Source of the DNA: Lamellibrachia columna
Lineage: Eukaryota > Annelida > Polychaeta > Sabellida > Siboglinidae
Assembly (NCBI GenBank): GCA_963662155.1
Contig: OY759261.1
Coordinates: forward strand, 35,220,522 to 35,284,521
Reading direction: 5' to 3'
DNA length: 64,000 nucleotides
A program made the translations under genes and the position numbers. This document shows, one piece after another, positions 33,219-43,423 of the stretch (position 1 is its first letter; each line of letters opens with the position of its first letter). The notes under the pieces are model-generated. The model ran no database searches. It saw only the letters and a list, made by a program, of their open reading frames with translations, and was not told the origin of the DNA.

Positions 33219-33583
33219 CACAAAACAAAGTGAGATACTAGTGATGGAAATGAAAATCGTTACTACAGAATGATACTAAAGTCGGCCGGAACCCATTTCG
33301 CACTAGTAACGCGTGTTGAATTCGGCCCAGTGGTCACTCCTAGGGTTAATAATGATTGGATTTGATGCGGTCTGTCGCAACATGGTCTTATTTTGTATAT
33401 GTTTTGAGCGACAAGACTTGTTGGCAAATGACAAACTGGCAAGTCTAGTCTCAAGTCAATGACCTCCAAGTCCATGTCAAGTCTCAAGTCATCTCCCTGA
33501 ATTCCAAGTCAACTCCAAAGTAATGAAAATGAGTGACTCGAATGACATATTGGTGGGTGTTCACAGGTTTCGGTGAACAATGG

Positions 33584-33950
33584 TGTTATGGTCTCAACTT
33601 TTAGGTTACTAAAGTATATAGAGTAGGAATTTTAGCAAGTAGTGTATTCCAATGCTGCAGTGTATGCAACTAGGCATTGTGTCGAGTATTGTCGGTGATG
33701 GGTTAATGTATTAAAGTGCTGTTGGCGATGCCATGAATTGTCTTGTGTTGTAGGAATATTACTACATGTACAGCATTGCTATGTCGAAATGTGGGCTCTG
33801 GGAACATTGTGTCCAGGCGGCTTTGTATGAGGCTCAGCCACAGGCTTGGTATATGTTACAGGGTCCACATTCATGTTCTTAATTGGAATAGTATGCCATT
33901 AGGCATACACTTAATAAATGTCACTCATTTGGCCTTTTCGTATCTTTACA
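33584..33950 (+). mobile_element. solo-LTR-like dispersed repeat, direct copy
   Basis: Starts TGTTATGGTCTCAACTTTTAGG, has AATAAA at about 33912, and ends TCTTTACA. It is the partner of the inverted copy at 3441-3803, with about 85-90% identity by eye. TG...CA ends and late AATAAA suit an LTR. No internal retroelement sequence is present at either site. Confidence 0.45.
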
Positions 33951-34099
33951 TCTGGCTTGCGTTGTTGATTGCATAAATGCATTTATGGCAAAATCAAATG
34001 AATAAAGATATCACACCTGACTCAAATGAGCCCTGAACGCGGTGAAATCTCGTTTGACTATTATTATTGGCGCGTAAGGCAGAAACATGACTTCTCCAC

Positions 34100-34265
34100 T
34101 TCTGTCAGCCAGGCCCCAGCTGAGGTGCTTTTCCTGTAATACTATTTTCTTCCATGTTGTTTTTTGGTTGTTTTCATTTTCCTTTGGGGACCATCTCAAG
34201 GCTGTTTTGGTTATATTGTCATCATCCTTTGATAAAATGTTTGACTGTGGCAGCAACAATCTATG
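34100..34265 (-). pseudogene. possible relic of another GARS1 exon
   Basis: The minus strand has TATTACAG followed by EKHLSWGLADRSGEVM in an open stretch. The GLAD segment resembles the exon at 34277-34353 (LEKGLADKKANVD), and the overlapping text NSITGKAP resembles SPITGND of GARS1. Neither match is long enough to decide. Confidence 0.25.
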
Positions 34266-34276
34266 CAGAGACTTAC

Positions 34277-34353
34277 CCATGGCAGCAATATCTGTATTTC
34301 CTTCTTCAGGTCGACATTTGCCTTCTTGTCAGCAAGACCCTTCTCCAGGCAAG
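34277..34353 (-). pseudogene. GARS1: GARS1 exon with intact splice sites
   Basis: The minus strand has acceptor TTGTTTCAG (34354-), then CLEKGLADKKANVDLKKEIQ and ILLPW, then donor GG|GTAAGTC (34271-34276). Human GARS1 reads [20 protein letters not shown] at this point, and the alignment is ungapped. Exon phase agrees with the upstream exon (GAAG|CT gives Ala, so ADHLIE-A-CLEK against ADHLLK-A-HLQK). This exon alone would look functional. Confidence 0.85.
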
Positions 34354-34439
34354 CTGAAACAAGACCACAAGATTTCAGTGGGAAACAATTTCAGCAAACA
34401 CTACCTTCAAAGAGATGGTCGGCATGGAAACAGTACTTT

Positions 34440-35130
34440 CAATGAGGTGGTTCCATGGAAACACTACCTTTAGTGAGTTGGTTGGCACAGAAACTCTACC
34501 TTGAATGAAGTGCTCAGCATGGAAACACTACCTTCCATTAGTTGGTCGGCATGGAAAGACTACCATCAATGAGTTGGTTGGCATGGAAAGACTACCTTCA
34601 ATGAGTTGGTTGGCATGGAAACACTACCTTCAATGAGTTGTTCGGCACGGAAAGACTACCTTCAATGAGTTGGTGTACACAAAAACACTACCTTCAATTA
34701 GTTGGTTGGCATGGAAACACTACTTTCAATGAGTTGACCGGAACAGAAACCCTTCCTCAATGAGGTGGTTGGCACAGAAACACTTCCTTCAATGAGGTGG
34801 TCGGCACAGAAACACTTCCTTCAATGAGGTGGTCAGAACAGAAACACTTCCTCAATGAGGTGGTTGGCACAGAAACACTTCCTTCAATGAGGTGGTCGGC
34901 ACAGAAACACTTCCTTCAATGAGGTGGTCAGAACAGAAACACTTCCTCAATGAGGTGGTTGGCACAGAAACACTTCCTTCAATGAGGTGGTCGGCACAGA
35001 AACACTCCCTTCAATGAGGTGGTTGGCACAGAAACACTTCCTTCAATGAGGTGGTCGGCACAGAAACACTCCCTTCAATGAGGTGGTTGGCACAGAAACA
35101 CTTCCTTCAATGAGGTGGTCGGCACAGAAA
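34440..35130 (-). repeat. 32-bp minisatellite made from a GARS1 exon end and its donor, ~21 copies
   Basis: Plus-strand unit CTTCCTTCAATGAGGTGGTC + GGCACAGAAACA (32 bp). On the minus strand it reads TTCTGTGCCGACCACCTCAT TGAAG, encoding FCADHLIE, identical to the end of the exon at 35105-35192. In the left half the junction is ATTGAAG|GTAGTG, a donor-like site in most units. In the right half it has decayed to GAAG|GAAGTG. The array fills the intron start. Confidence 0.92.
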
Positions 35131-35192
35131 CACTCCCCCATCTTCAAGTCCTTCACCATGTAGTCAGCAAACTTATCAATGTGACCGGACTC
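35105..35192 (-). pseudogene. GARS1: GARS1 exon ([14 protein letters not shown])
   Basis: The minus strand encodes [20 protein letters not shown] followed by FCADHLIE. Animal GARS1 has [28 protein letters not shown], so this is the best conserved exon in the window (a catalytic-domain segment after motif 1; the arginine of FRADH is cysteine here). The acceptor is weak (TTTCAAAG) and the donor in this unit reads GAAG|GAAGTG instead of GTRAGT. Both edges thus look impaired although the coding part is clean. Confidence 0.92.
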
Positions 35193-35333
35193 TTTGAAAT
35201 GACACCACATTCAGTTCTCCACTGGCACATACAGATTCAACATCAGTGTTTGGCAGCAGAGATTTACAATTGGACAGGAACCTGGCACTCAACCTAACCC
35301 TAAACTTCAATCTACATTTCTGTATGAATGAGA

Positions 35334-35360
35334 AATGTCATCTCAATAAGAGATGACATT
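35334..35360. other. perfect 11-bp hairpin
   Basis: AATGTCATCTC, loop AATAA, GAGATGACATT. Lies in a GARS1 intron. No T-run or other sign of a specific role. Confidence 0.7.
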
Positions 35361-35653
35361 AGCCTTGCAAACACTTCCCAAGCTAACACTACACTACTAC
35401 ACAGGTAGGCAGTCAGCCTTCAGTATCAACGCAATTTGTATAATTAACTGTTACAATGCTGCAACAATAAAAAACAAGAATTCTTTTATTTTACACTTTC
35501 TACACACCAGAAAAATCAAAACCTTTGTAGAACAGAATAGAATATAGTTGTAATGTAAACGGTTTCCTTTTTTCAACAATTACAAAGGGAAAAAAATTCA
35601 CATTCCAACTATTTTTAAAAATACTGTTGACAAGAATTGACACAGCAACCTAC

Positions 35654-35795
35654 TTGAGAATGACCTCTGGGGTAAGGATGGAACAGTCGACCTCCAGCAT
35701 CTGATCTTCCAGCACAAAGTGGTTGCACCACACCTGCAGTAGGTTAGTCTTCATGGCGCACCCCATGGGCACAAAGTCATACAACCCAGCCACAC
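35654..35795 (-). pseudogene. GARS1: GARS1 motif 1 exon, intact
   Basis: The minus strand between acceptor ATGTTACAG (35796-) and donor AA|GTAGGT (35648-35653) encodes [47 protein letters not shown], 142 bp. Animal GARS1: [20 protein letters not shown] TW...ILEIDCTMLTPEPVLK. This is class II motif 1 and the dimer interface. Phase fits the upstream exon (GGAG|GT gives YGGV). Functional-looking on its own. The glycine of YDFGP is valine here, an unusual change in a strongly conserved motif. Confidence 0.93.
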
Positions 35796-36800
35796 CTGTA
35801 ACATGTAACATTACCACTGTTACAATGCTACCACACCAGTAACATGTAACACCATCATAGTTAAATGCTGCCACACCTGTAACATGTAATACCATCATAG
35901 TTACAATGATGTCACACCTGTAATGTGTAACACAATCATGGCTACAACCCAGCCACACCTGTAACATGTAACACCATCATAGTTAAATGCTGCCACACCT
36001 GTAACATCATCATTGTTAAATGCTGCCACACCTGTAACATGTAACACCATCATAGTTACAATGATATCACACCTGTACCATGTAACACAATCAAGGCTAC
36101 AACCCAGCCACACCTGTAACATGTAACACCATCATTGTTACAACCCATCCTCACCTGTAACATGTAACACCATCATAGTTACAATGATGTCACACCTGTA
36201 CCATGTAACACCATCAAGGCTACAACCCAGCCACACCTGTAACATGTAACACCATCATTGTTACAACCCATCCTCACCTGTAACATGTAACACCATCATA
36301 TTTACAATGCTGCCACACCTGTAACATGCAACACCACCATAATTACAATGATATCACACATGTACCACACAACACCATCATGGTTACAACCCAGCCACAT
36401 CAGTAACATGTAACACCATCACTGTTACAATGGTGTCATACATATAACACCATCACTGTTACAATGGTGTCATACATATAACACCATCATGGTTACAACC
36501 CAGCCGCACCCGTAACATGTAATGCCATCACTGTTACAATGATGTCACACATATAATACCATCATTGCTACAACCCAGCCACACCATTAACATGCAACAT
36601 CATCATGGTTACAGTGCTATCACACCTGTAACATCATCACTGTTACAACCCAGCAACGCTTGTAACAAATTAGTTACAGTGTGGTCATACTTGTAAAAAA
36701 GTAACACCATCACTGTTACAACCCACACTTGTAACGTGTCATCACTGTTTGTGTCATCACAACCTTATGAGTCATGCCACATATATAACAAGTAACAATA
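35785..36800 (-). repeat. ~37-bp degenerate minisatellite built on a GARS1 splice acceptor
   Basis: Plus-strand units CACACCTGTAACATGTAACA + CCATCATAGTTACAATG repeat about 25 times with variation. Many include CAACCCAGCCACACCTGTAA, whose minus strand is TTACAG|GTGTGGCTGGGTTG, i.e. the acceptor and first 14 bases of the exon at 35654-35795 (for example near 35945, 36098, 36220, 36380). So the array is a series of acceptor copies upstream of the true acceptor. Confidence 0.88.
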
Positions 36801-36896
36801 TCACGGTTACTACCTCACCTCTCCACACATGTAAGTGATGTAACATCATCTTGGAGTTGTTAAAATGTGTGTTTTCAACACCATGCAGTATCACAG

Positions 36897-37010
36897 CATC
36901 TCTCACCTCCATAGCTGGACAAGTTCATGTCATCTCTCACCTCCATAGCTGGACAAGTTCATGTCATATCTCACCTCCATAGCTGGACAAGTTCATGTCA
37001 TCTCCATAGA
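36897..37010 (-). repeat. 34-bp repeat of a GARS1 exon end and donor, 3 copies
   Basis: Plus-strand CATCTCTCACCTCCATAGCT + GGACAAGTTCATGT. On the minus strand it is ATGAACTTGTCCAGCTATGGAG|GTGAGAGATG: the exon end MNLSSYGG and a near-consensus donor. It is about 1.7 kb downstream of the exon itself, without the rest of that exon. Confidence 0.9.
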
Positions 37011-38106
37011 GTTACATCATTAATCATCCCCCTATAAACGAGAGTGATAAGCCAGCTCACTGCTGTGAAGCGGGCGTGGACCAATGGCCTGCATTTCGTT
37101 GCAAGGCAGAAACAGTTGCATCCACTGCATGACACAGGGTAGTACTGTTTATAGTGTGAATATAGCATGTTACAAATAGTTGTCTAACATAAGTAAGTAA
37201 GTAAGTACGTTAGTAAGTAAATTTATTCCCTCACCATCATCATTTACAATATAAGGCAAACAAAAGCAATGAAGTTGAGGTGGCTACCAGAGAAGTGTAA
37301 ACTTATCGGGCCAGTAGCCAGTGAAGATGACACCAGGAACCAATTAACTTTAAGATTTGTCATTGTCATTTGTTCTTAATAGGGCATGGCCACCAGACTG
37401 ATTAATAATTTGGGTGAGGGTGGTCCCAGCAGTTGTGTTATAAGTGTGGGCAGTTGGGTTGTTCATACTGGAGTGAGCATCGTGCATTAGTGTTAAACTC
37501 TCCAAGACAAACATTTTGGAGGCTTGCTGGAAAAAGTTGTGGGACAACGAATATGGTTATATCCTGGGTGGCTTACAGCTGTATGAATCGACAGAAGACA
37601 GGACCTAACATATAATTATTTCTAACATATAATTATTTTCAGGTAATTTATGTCGCAAATGTGTATATGTGAACGAGTGTAACAGTTTCGAAAATGTTCT
37701 GAAATATCAATATATTACAGATACGTTCGTTTTTCTTGGGGGTAACATACATTCAGTGTTTCCCAGTAATCACATTGATTGGGTGCAACATAAAATGTTA
37801 TAGGGGTAGGATTCGGTTTTATAAATATCTTTAACTCTTTTTTAAAACTCTACTAGATGTTAGCTCATTAATAAGATTTTTGTTCTTTATTAAGTCATCT
37901 GCATTTAATGAGGCTCTCCCCTTTTTGGTCGTCGTTTGCCTTTTCATCGTTGTATGAACCACTATCATGTAACTCATTCTGTATACATTGCAACATTCAT
38001 TGCATTCTATGCATTTGTTTGACAAACCATGTGAAAGGTTGCCTATTAAAACAATTGACAGCTTAAATGAAAGAGCACATTTCTTTACAGGAGGAGTGTC
38101 CTTGGG
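37011..38106. other. intron-like sequence with an unidentified minus ORF
   Basis: An AAGT run (AAGTAAGTAAGTAAGTACGT) lies at 37190-37215. A minus frame from 38259 to 37831 (142 codons) ends with KGRASLNADDLIKNKNLINE-like text after a C..C pattern (IECNECCNVYRMSY). It may be a fragment of a mobile-element protein. I do not recognise it. Confidence 0.35.
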
Positions 38107-38622
38107 CAATTTGGCCAGATCACATTCGAGAAAGATCTTGATCTGCAGTTGGAAATGGGTGTGATAAAGCAGCTGGGGAATGTGTTGGAAGATGGGAAAA
38201 GAATATTTTTGGGACCTTAGAGAAAAATGTCTAACAGGGTTTAATGAGATTTTTACCACTTGCAGTCATAAGCTAATACATGTATAGAGCACTTCAGAAA
38301 GTTCAGTTTCGATCATGTTTAATGGTACTACTGTTACAGTTAATATGTTATGATATTTGATATACAAGGTGTATGGATATATTGTGCATGTAATAAGGTA
38401 TTAGGTATATATAGCTATATAGTAATAATCTCTTAATAGTACCGTATATCTATAGATAACAAAGACTGGGTGCTGTACAGTATACACACTGGGCCTCCAG
38501 TGGGTTCTTGCCGTGCAGCAGCATGAATGTCACTGGTCCATGCCTGCATCACTTTATCATGTGTCAACTGATAAGGGCTCAGCGGTCTTGTTTTACTAAC
38601 GGGTGTTCTATTTGTCTGTGGT

Positions 38623-38724
38623 CATCTCTCACCTCCATAGCTGGACAAGTTCATGTCATCTCTCACCTCCATAGCTGGACAAGTTCATGTCATCTCTCAC
38701 CTCCATAGCTGGACAAGTTCATGT
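38623..38724 (-). repeat. 34-bp exon-end/donor repeat, 3 copies (first duplicate)
   Basis: Units at 38623, 38657 and 38691. The innermost donor lies directly at the exon end (38701). The outer two give two more GGAG|GTGAGAG donors further into the intron. Same in the second duplicate (39880-39981). Confidence 0.92.
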
Positions 38725-38804
38725 CGTAGAACTTGTTTGAACAGATTCTCCAGCTTCGCCCGATCGACTATCTCGCCTTCCAGCTGCTTCGTCATGTCCA
38801 GGAT
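38701..38804 (-). pseudogene. GARS1: GARS1 exon after the WHEP exon (first duplicate)
   Basis: The minus strand between acceptor TTTCCCAG (38805-) and donor GGAG|GTGAGAG encodes ILDMTKQLEGEIVDRAKLEN LFKQ, then in a shifted frame FYDMNLSSYGG. Animal GARS1 has [28 protein letters not shown]. The frame slips by two missing (or one extra) base between FKQ and FYD, so the exon as given cannot be read through. Identical in the second duplicate, so the lesion predates the duplication or is shared by assembly. Confidence 0.87.
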
Positions 38805-39161
38805 CTGGGAAACATCAAGATTATAATTAACATAACATATCTGGTAATACCTTACCTTAGGATGGTTCTAATCACAGGGTCAGTTTGGTTCCTCAATGAT
38901 CAGATCTTTGTCTTCAGAATCTAGTTCCAATCCTTAGTAATAGTGGTGCTTTATAATCATATAAAATCACCTTATTAGACAAGAACTTGTCCAGGCAGTT
39001 TTGTAAACAAGTTTACAGATTTGGCGTGTACTACTGATTCGGGGAGGTTATTCCATGGTTCAGAAGCTCAGGTAACTGGTTTATAAAGTGACAAATTTAT
39101 TGAGTGCCATCATAAAATAACAAACAATAAAGCCAGTCTTGGACAGAATTTCACCACCCAC

Positions 39162-39259
39162 TGTGTCTTCCAGTTTCTTCCTGTGTTTCAGTTGTGTAAT
39201 AGCTGCCTCGACATCATTTTCTGGAGCTGTCTTTTCCTTCAGGTCCGTACAACATCACC
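39162..39259 (-). pseudogene. GARS1: GARS1 WHEP-domain exon (first duplicate)
   Basis: The minus strand after acceptor TATTTAG encodes GDVVR, then with one base missing DLKEKTAPENDVEAAITQLK and HRKKLEDT, then donor ACA|GTGGGT. Animal GARS1 has [28 protein letters not shown], the WHEP helix-turn-helix that binds tRNA or partner proteins. The single missing G lies in a CGGG run (39242-39246 region), where a sequencing error is also possible. The N-terminal start exon was not found up to 43 kb. Confidence 0.85.
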
Positions 39260-39879
39260 CTAAATACAGAGATTTATGAATCTTTGACACAAGACAAAAT
39301 GTGCCATATAATATGAATGATAGATCATTTAGTTGAATTACCAGTACAATAGGGTAATTTCAGCAATTTGGCCAGATCACATTCGAGAAAGATCTTGATC
39401 TGCAGTTGGAAATGGGTGTGATAAAGCAGCTGGGGAATGTGTTGGAAGATGGGAAAAGAATATTTTTGGGACCTTAGAGAAAAATGTCTAACAGGGTTTA
39501 ATGAGATTTTTACCACTTGCAGTCATAAGCTAATACATGTATAGAGCACTTCAGAAAGTTCAGTTTCGATCATGTTTAATGGTACTACTGTTACAGTTAA
39601 TATGTTATGATATTTGATATACAAGGTGTATGGATATATTGTGCATGTAATAAGGTATTAGGTATATATAGCTATATAGTAATAATCTCTTAATAGTACC
39701 GTATATCTATAGATAACAAAGACTGGGTGCTGTACAGTATACACACTGGGCCTCCAGTGGGTTCTTGCCGTGCAGCAGCATGAATGTCACTGGTCCATGC
39801 CTGCATCACTTTATCATGTGTCAACTGATAAGGGCTCAGCGGTCTTGTTTTACTAACGGGTGTTCTATTTGTCTGTGGT

Positions 39880-39981
39880 CATCTCTCACCTCCATAGCTG
39901 GACAAGTTCATGTCATCTCTCACCTCCATAGCTGGACAAGTTCATGTCATCTCTCACCTCCATAGCTGGACAAGTTCATGT
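39880..39981 (-). repeat. 34-bp exon-end/donor repeat, 3 copies (second duplicate)
   Basis: Same as 38623-38724, shifted by 1,257 bp. Confidence 0.92.
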
Positions 39982-40061
39982 CGTAGAACTTGTTTGAACA
40001 GATTCTCCAGCTTCGCCCGATCGACTATCTCGCCTTCCAGCTGCTTCGTCATGTCCAGGAT
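39958..40061 (-). pseudogene. GARS1: GARS1 exon after the WHEP exon (second duplicate)
   Basis: Copy of 38701-38804 at +1,257 bp with the same FKQ/FYD frame slip. Two successive copies of this exon and the WHEP exon would disturb any transcript unless one pair is skipped. Confidence 0.86.
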
Positions 40062-40418
40062 CTGGGAAACATCAAGATTATAATTAACATAACATATCTG
40101 GTAATACCTTACCTTAGGATGGTTCTAATCACAGGGTCAGTTTGGTTCCTCAATGATCAGATCTTTGTCTTCAGAATCTAGTTCCAATCCTTAGTAATAG
40201 TGGTGCTTTATAATCATATAAAATCACCTTATTAGACAAGAACTTGTCCAGGCAGTTTTGTAAACAAGTTTACAGATTTGGCGTGTACTACTGATTCGGG
40301 GAGGTTATTCCATGGTTCAGAAGCTCAGGTAACTGGTTTATAAAGTGACAAATTTATTGAGTGCCATCATAAAATAACAAACAATAAAGCCAGTCTTGGA
40401 CAGAATTTCACCACCCAC

Positions 40419-40516
40419 TGTGTCTTCCAGTTTCTTCCTGTGTTTCAGTTGTGTAATAGCTGCCTCGACATCATTTTCTGGAGCTGTCTTTTCCTTCAGG
40501 TCCGTACAACATCACC
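40419..40516 (-). pseudogene. GARS1: GARS1 WHEP-domain exon (second duplicate)
   Basis: Copy of 39162-39259 at +1,257 bp, with the same missing base before DLKEKTAPEN. It is the most upstream GARS1 sequence recognised in the window. Confidence 0.85.
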
Positions 40517-40616
40517 CTAAATACAGAGATTTATGAATCTTTGACACAAGACAAAATGTGCCATATAATATGAATGATAGATCATTTAGTTGAATTACCA
40601 GTACAATAGGGTAATT

Positions 40617-43423
40617 AATGTCAATACAATTCACCACACGGCACGCTAATCCCTAATATTGTGCTAATTAAGACTTGAAGTGTGTCCCCTGCTGTCAGAA
40701 TCGACCAAGATTTACACCATAGGCACTTGAAGTTAGGAAAAATATCAATTTTTCATAATATTGTGCTACTCAAAAAAATTACCAAAAAGGCTATTACCAC
40801 CGTTGCCGTTGGTGTTGTTAGTGGCGAATAGTGCCAAATAATTATATAATAGTGGTGCACCGGCAGTCATCTAATTACATTGGCGTACGTGCACATGTGA
40901 ATTACATTCTCACAGCAAATACAAAAATCAATGTACAGTCAGAGTCATGCAATATTAGTTATATATCATAATTTTAAAAGATAATATGTATAGTGATGCT
41001 GGTTTGTAATTCAAACCACGCATGAAAACATTCGACTTCCCAGTTATCGCCTACGCTCGGCACACAAACTAGTTTCAAACTAGACCCGTGCAGCACGTGT
41101 CACGTGCTAGATACTACAATCGTTTAAGTGTTTCATGACGCAATTAATCGCGGTGATGTGGTAATTAAATACTAATTATCTTACTTCGAACTGCGGCGAA
41201 TACAAGACGGCCAAAATGTGGCGAATGAGACGAAAGCGCAAGACGGCAAGTGCCGGGACGTGGTCGTGGAACGCATTCTGAAATTCTAGCAATGACTTTT
41301 GACAAGATATAGATACTATTTCAGAGGTCTAAGCCTATTCATGATAAGAGTACATGATTGTATATCTAACGAAATGCAGATGTGATATGTGATAGGTAAA
41401 ACTTGTTTGTTAAAAGACCACCATTTCGATGTGCACCTACAGTGGTGACACGTAGTGGAGCGAAATGAACTAGCAACAGGCAGGGGAAGGCATAGGCAAA
41501 AAAATTCGCCCCGCTCTTCGTCTCTGGGGCGAAAGTCCCGTACGGCATTTGCTAAAGCATGGTTTTGGCAGTTCCGTAGCCATTTGGCTACGGAACTAAT
41601 AACTTAAGTTTTAAAACCGATACGCACTAACCGTTTCACATGTGTATTCTGTGACATACAACCGACAATTGGGCGTCAAGAAACTGAAGAAATGTGCTCC
41701 AACTAATTACTTATGAGTACTTTTATCGGTGACATAGAAAACATTTCACAATTAGCCGCCATACTGTGCACGTGATGTTGCCTTTGGGTCACATGATCAA
41801 ACGCGATTTCGTGTAGAATGAGGCCAGAATGGGCCAGCAGCACATAAATAAATAAAACACCCGTTAGTAAGTTAATAGTTTATAGGGGCATTATTAATGA
41901 TGTAACTCTATGGCCAGCAGACGGCAATTCTTAGCGTGACCTTATATAGATCTATGGAAATCCCGCATGCTTTTCTCGCTCACAACAACATCCGGTTATA
42001 TACAAACCTTGACAAGCACATGCGTTCTGACAAAAAGGTAATAATTTCACACTTTTACATGGTTATTGTCAGGTAACTTTAGTGATATACATATAAGAAT
42101 GCATACAGACACGAAAGACGTGTTTATTGCTCTGTTTAAGGCGTTTTTGTAAGGTTTCACGTTTCATGAAAATACTTACGCTTTTGATCAACGAGATCTT
42201 CGCCTCTACTACAGTAAAAGCCAGATAGAAAAAAAATTGTAGGGCGATTGACTTTGCCTAGGGAAGGCAGTGTTAGTTGAGCCACTGGGTTAGTTGAGCC
42301 ACCCATGTTTCCATGGAACCTACAGCAGCGACAGTTACATGGTAACACTCAGTGATTGAACATGTTATTGGAACACGACTGATGTATAATAGGTTACATT
42401 TGTCACAACGATCAGAACATATGAGCTAAAAGTATGTTTTTTGATGTTTTTCGAAACTTTTGTTAAGTGTGATTAATGTCTGTTGGTGTGTAAACTATCA
42501 ATGTACATGACCAGACTTCATTGTTTTTGTACTTACAAATGGTTTAGCTATGCACAGAGAAGAAAATTATTTACATCACTTTGCGCATTAATGAGACGTT
42601 AACGTTAATTAATTGTTCGTCCTCGGTCCACGAGAAATAGTCTCCGGTACTCTCGAGGGACCGGCGTTGTTGTCCTAATCCATGAATATTTTAACTTAGC
42701 TAAGTGCGACACCGGGAACACACACAAAGGATATGAGTTGAACAGTGCATCACTTCCATTCGGTACGACTGATGTGTCTATTGTATTCGGAAGTGCGGCG
42801 TCCTCAGGGTTTTATGCATGACTTGACACATCTATGACACGGCGCTCTTGTCCCCGAGGATTATACATTATCTATATATAAATTTACCAGTCGAACGGAA
42901 GTTGCTGCATGCTTAATGAGAGACTCCTCCAAACAACTAAACTGGGATTTAGTAGTGAGGTTAGTTCTGAGCCCACGTTTTTTCCATTTCCTGATTTATT
43001 TGGCTTTTGAACATCAACAGTCTGCTAACAATATAGCTTAACTAGGAATGTGTGTTCCTTCTGCTAAGATAGTAACAATTAATATGCAATTAAATGGAGA
43101 ATGACAAACTGTCTGTAATACTCTGTATGTATATGTAGGCCTGTCTGTCTCTTTCTCTTATTCTCTGTCTGTGTTTTTATCTTGCTCTCTTTCCCCGTCT
43201 GTCTGTCAATCTGTCTCTCTGTGTGCATGCACACGTTGATATGCAACTGTCGCATCACTTAATATATTATATACATTATGATTCCATTTTTCACTTGTGC
43301 GGGGGGGATTTTCTTCCATTGTATTGTTAAAAAGTAACCAACCTTAGGATTTTAGCGTACATTTAGTCTATTTTGACGAGCGTCGGCGTCGCCATCAGTC
43401 GAAAGATAATAAGATTACTTAGG
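40617..43423. other. intergenic or 5' intron region, no gene recognised
   Basis: AT-rich with a few GC-richer patches (41140-41280, 42600-42870). A CT-rich run lies at 43139-43222. A GTTAGTTGAGCCAC phrase is doubled at 42269-42302. Short frames carry no motif. No CpG-rich promoter for GARS1 can be fixed. Confidence 0.4.
41571..41596. other. perfect 11-bp hairpin
   Basis: GTTCCGTAGCC, loop ATTT, GGCTACGGAAC. Not a histone-type stem loop. Role unknown. Confidence 0.75.

Larger units (their letters stand above)
38107..40616. repeat. 1,257-bp perfect or near-perfect tandem duplication
   Basis: 38107-39363 is repeated as 39364-40620 with a constant offset of 1,257 bp and no difference that I could find by reading. 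Each copy carries two GARS1 exons and three 34-bp units. The junction is GGGTAATTTCAG|CAATTTGGCC. It is either a very recent duplication or an assembly artefact. Confidence 0.93.

Noticed and set aside
41213..41275. Ribosomal protein L41-like peptide (MWRMRRKRKT)
   Set aside because: Only a short basic stretch agrees. The length and remaining residues do not.
35334..41596. Rho-independent terminators at the two perfect hairpins
   Set aside because: Eukaryotic sequence, no T-run after the stems, and no adjoining gene end.
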